Positions 61,328 through 64,000 of a stretch of DNA of 64,000 nt are shown here, piece after piece. The stretch is from Tridacna crocea (Eukaryota; Mollusca; Bivalvia; Cardiida; Cardiidae), in assembly GCA_943736015.1 (NCBI GenBank), contig OX031065.1, forward strand, positions 39,818,427 through 39,882,426, in the 5' to 3' direction. The position numbers were made by a program, and so were the translations under genes. The notes beneath the pieces are model-generated. The model was not told the DNA's origin, ran no database searches, and worked only from the letters and a program-made list of their open reading frames with translations. The first letter of the stretch is position 1; every line of letters begins with the position of its first letter.

Positions 61328-61845
61328 GTAGTAAAGAAAATGCAGTTTATTTCAGTATTGTATTTTGAATAAGTGAAATAGAACTCTTGATCATAAAAAA
61401 CTCATTGCTTATTGATGGCATTTGATGGAATTTGTGTCATCTCCAACATTTTGAGGTGGATGGGGAAGGACAGTCATAAGTTGATGTCAGTTTTGACCCC
61501 ATATAAATGTCCTTACAGCATCATGTATTAGAAGTTGTTGACTAATTTAGCAAATTTCCAATAAAAACACATATTCATTTATTGTTTTCCTAACTCACTG
61601 TGTTGATGATTATAAAGTGATTTTTAACAATGCTGATATTAATCATTTTAAAGTATTGTAACAGAAAGAACATGTGTTCTATGTCAGTTATTTTCTGCCT
61701 TTAGGCACAATGTTATCCAACTGAGCTGCATATATCTCTAAAACATAGAACTCTCTTGCAACAGTAATACAATTCAAATGCAGTGTCTTCCCCAAGACTT
61801 ATGCTAATTCATAACATTGGTATGTCACCAATTTAGTATTCATGA
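61328..61845. other. Possible intron of the tail, nothing recognised
   Basis: No further cytoplasmic exon could be supported here. Confidence 0.35.
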
Positions 61846-62073
61846 TTAACTCTTTCCTACACAATCGCGACTTTTGGCAACCTGGAGTAGAGTGCTTTTG
61901 AAAACATTGTTGGAAAAGGAGAAAATGCTGGTAACCAGCATATTCTCTTTTTCCCACAATGTTTTCTATCCGGTCACAGAAAAGTTTTAACATTTAAGTC
62001 ACATTCAATTTGTCGTCTGCTAAACCTCTCAATTTGGACAAGTGTAAAATTTTGTCATTTGGTAAAGAGTTAA
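61846..62073 (-). mobile_element. TTAA hairpin MITE, complete
   Basis: TTAACTCTTTCCTACACAAT to GGTAAAGAGTTAA. Palindrome GCTGGTAACCAGC with arms TTGTTGGAAAAGG / TTTTTCCCACAA. Confidence 0.9.
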
Positions 62074-62424
62074 GGAAAGGAATTAATTACAATAGTTGGA
62101 TATCATAGAAGGCACCTATTTATTCTGTAAATTAAAAAGAAAATCAGAATATAAGACAAATCATCTTCGGGAGCCAATCACTCCATGGATCTTACCTTGG
62201 CTGATCCAGCCCCCTATTGGATGCTGCTTATTATCTCCCTTTATATCATATTTCTTATAGCCAATGAAATATCATTTTACAAACAGCTTACGAATACAAT
62301 AATTTATCATGAAGCAATAACCACAAAGTTTAACATACTTCCACATTCCATGGTCAGGGATATAGCCTAAAATCTCTGATAATTGATTGGTCACACTGAA
62401 ACTTTCTGTAAATATTGTAATGTT
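62074..62424. other. Unclassified sequence
   Basis: An open frame at 62185-62370 includes a hydrophobic run, but no splice site or family match supports coding. Confidence 0.35.
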
Positions 62425-63870
62425 AGTCCCCTACCAGGAAAGCCGCAGGGGACTTTCGGTTTGCACTCCGTCCGTTTGTCAGTCCGTTCCTCTGTCAGTC
62501 CGTCCGTCCATCTGTCCCTCTGTCTGTCAGTCCGGCAGATCAGTTTTCTGGACTTTTTTCTAAACGCTGGCAGATATTGAGCAGATTTTTGGTGGGTAGG
62601 TCAACCACAATGACTTACAGACCAAGTTTTAGATTCGTTCTGGTCTACTGATTTTTATCGAAATTACGGGCCTTGGACTTAGTAATTTTCATGGAAAAAA
62701 CTGTTTTCCGTACTTTTCTTCTAAAGTCTGGGAGATATTTAGCTGATTTTTAGAGGATAGGTCAATGTCTTTGACTTACAGATCAAGTTCCAGTTTCCTT
62801 CTGGTCTACTGATTTTTAATGAAATAACGGGCTTTGGACTTAGTAATTTTCACACAAAAAACAGTTTTCTGGACCTTTTTTTCTAAACGCTGGCAGATAT
62901 TGAGCTGATTTTTGGTGGGTAGGGCGACCAATATGACTTACAGATCAAGTGTGAGTTTTGTTCTGAACTACCGATTTTTAACGAAATTACGGGCCTTGGA
63001 CATAGTAATTTTCACGGAAAAAACAGTTTTTCGGATTTTTTTTCTAAACGCTGGGAGATATTGAGCTGATTTTTAGAGGATAAGTCAACTACCATGACAT
63101 ACAGATCAAGTTTGAGTTTTGCTTTGGTCTATTGATTTTTAAAGAAATTACGGGCCTTGGACATTGGAATTTAAAAAAAAAAAAACAGTTTTCGGGACTT
63201 TTTCTCTAAACATGGTGGATATTGACCTAGTCTTTGGTGGGCAGGTTTACCACCATGACTTACAGATCAAGTTTGAGATTCGTTCTGATCTACTGACTTT
63301 TTTTATCCAAGTTATAGGCCTTGGACTTAGTAATTTTCACCGAAAAAACAGTTTTCCAGACTTTTTTTCTAAAGTCTGGGAGATATTGAGCTGATTTTTA
63401 GAGGATAGGTCAACCATCATGACTTACAGATCGGTTTCGAGTTTCCTTCTGGTCTACTGATTTTTAACAAAATTACAGGCTTTTGAATTGGTAATTTTCA
63501 TTGAAAAAAAGTTTTCCAGACTTTTTTTTCTAAATGTTGGGAGATATTGAGCTAATTTTTAGAGTATAAGTCAACCACCGCGACTTACAGATCAAGTTTG
63601 AGTTTTGTTCTGGTCTACTGATTTTTAACAAAATTACGGACCTTGGAAATGGAATTTAAAAAAAAGTTTTCTGGACTTTTTTCTCTAAACGATGGTGGAT
63701 ATTGACCTAACTATTGCTTTGTAGGTAAACCACTATTACTTAGGCATCAAGTTCAACTTTTGTTCCACTACACTGATTTTTCACAGATTTACGGGCCTTG
63801 GACTTTGAAATTTTCACTGATAAAACAGTTTTCCACACTTTTTTTCTAAACTCTCATACATATTCACTTC
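62425..63870 (+). mobile_element. Tandem-core element, about 160-bp units (family 3)
   Basis: The head is a hairpin (AGTCCCCT...AGGGGACT) followed by a TCCGTCCG / TGTCAGTCCG stretch (62467-62535). About nine units of roughly 160 bp follow with ACGGGCCTTGGACTTAGTAA, CTAAACGCTGG-AGATATTGA and GACTTACAGATCAAGTT. Same layout as the other tandem-core families but no shared sequence. Confidence 0.8.
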
Positions 63871-63871
63871 A

Positions 63872-64000
63872 TTATACCCCTGCAAAATGAAGGTTTTCGG
63901 GGGTATACTGGAATATGCATGACTGTCTGTCCGTCCGTGTTTCTGTTCGTCTGTCTGTGTGTCCGCCTGTCTGTGTGTCCATCTGTACAAAGTACCAGCA
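63872..64000 (+). mobile_element. Start of another tandem-core-type head (family 4), cut by the window
   Basis: A hairpin (TATACCCCTGCAAAATGAAG...TTTTCGGGGGTATA) followed by CTGTCTGTCCGTCCG repeats. The core would lie beyond the window. Confidence 0.6.

Larger units (their letters stand above)
58676..59640 (-). mobile_element. Outer MITE of a triple nest
   Basis: Left piece 58676-58699 (TTAACCCTTTTCCAGACAAG), right piece about 59439-59640 (TTTTTTTACCCCAAGATGGA, palindrome GCTGGTAGCCAGC, GGTTAAGAGTTAA). Joined they give one complete family member; the interruption is a pearl-like element. Confidence 0.8.

Noticed and set aside
62185..62370. Frame with a hydrophobic stretch near the receptor's 3' end
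   Set aside because: The transmembrane exon at 60695 already explains the membrane anchor; no splice site leads here in frame.

Overview
This is an AT-rich, intron- and transposon-dense piece of an animal nuclear genome, most likely a bivalve mollusc. Three things point there: the tandem-repeat-cored dispersed elements with AGCTCACCTGAG heads and GGGCCATCATGGCCC tails (the pearl/Helentron-derived type described from bivalves), the abundant hairpin MITEs, and small exons in a very large gene. No bacterial-style operon, CRISPR array or rRNA was seen. The species cannot be fixed from the sequence alone.

One host gene spans almost the whole window on the + strand. I assembled 21 exons between 1942 and 61327 whose splice sites and phases all join into one open frame of about 1061 codons. 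The gene starts upstream of the window and its cytoplasmic tail probably continues downstream. In order, the protein has: the end of a YWTD-type (LDL-receptor class B) beta-propeller; EGF1; a second propeller-like segment (six exons) opening with a Thr-rich linker; EGF2; a third propeller-like segment (five exons); EGF3; four sushi/CCP modules of a six-cysteine type; a transmembrane helix; and the start of a cytoplasmic tail. It is a large single-pass cell-surface receptor related to the LRP family but with an unusual sushi stalk.

The introns are filled with mobile DNA. The dominant component is one family of about 228-bp MITEs, with more than 60 whole or broken copies. Each is bounded by TTAA, has CCCTTTACC-like inverted ends and carries a roughly 66-bp near-perfect palindrome. 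Nested copies show that it inserts at TTAA, as piggyBac-like elements do. Other elements are a 3.9-kb PIF/Harbinger transposon (16536-20399, TAA duplication) with a broken transposase; a 1.1-kb hAT-like element nested inside it (perfect 8-bp duplication); a 1.1-kb Harbinger-like MITE (7878-8975); a dead mariner transposase (about 11765-12692); non-LTR retrotransposon pieces (10036-10640, 29235-30095); a foldback element with minisatellite arms (45921-47349); tRNA-like SINEs; several palindromic MITEs; and at least three families of pearl/Helentron-like elements with cores of 145-180-bp tandem units (4460-5523, 27424-29195, 36454-36976, 40519-41805, 51058-53291, 58700-59438, 62425-63870).

The host gene and the mobile DNA meet in several places. 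MITE copies end within 0-60 bp of several splice acceptors, and nested insertions (MITE in MITE; MITE in pearl element in MITE) record a relative order of transposition.
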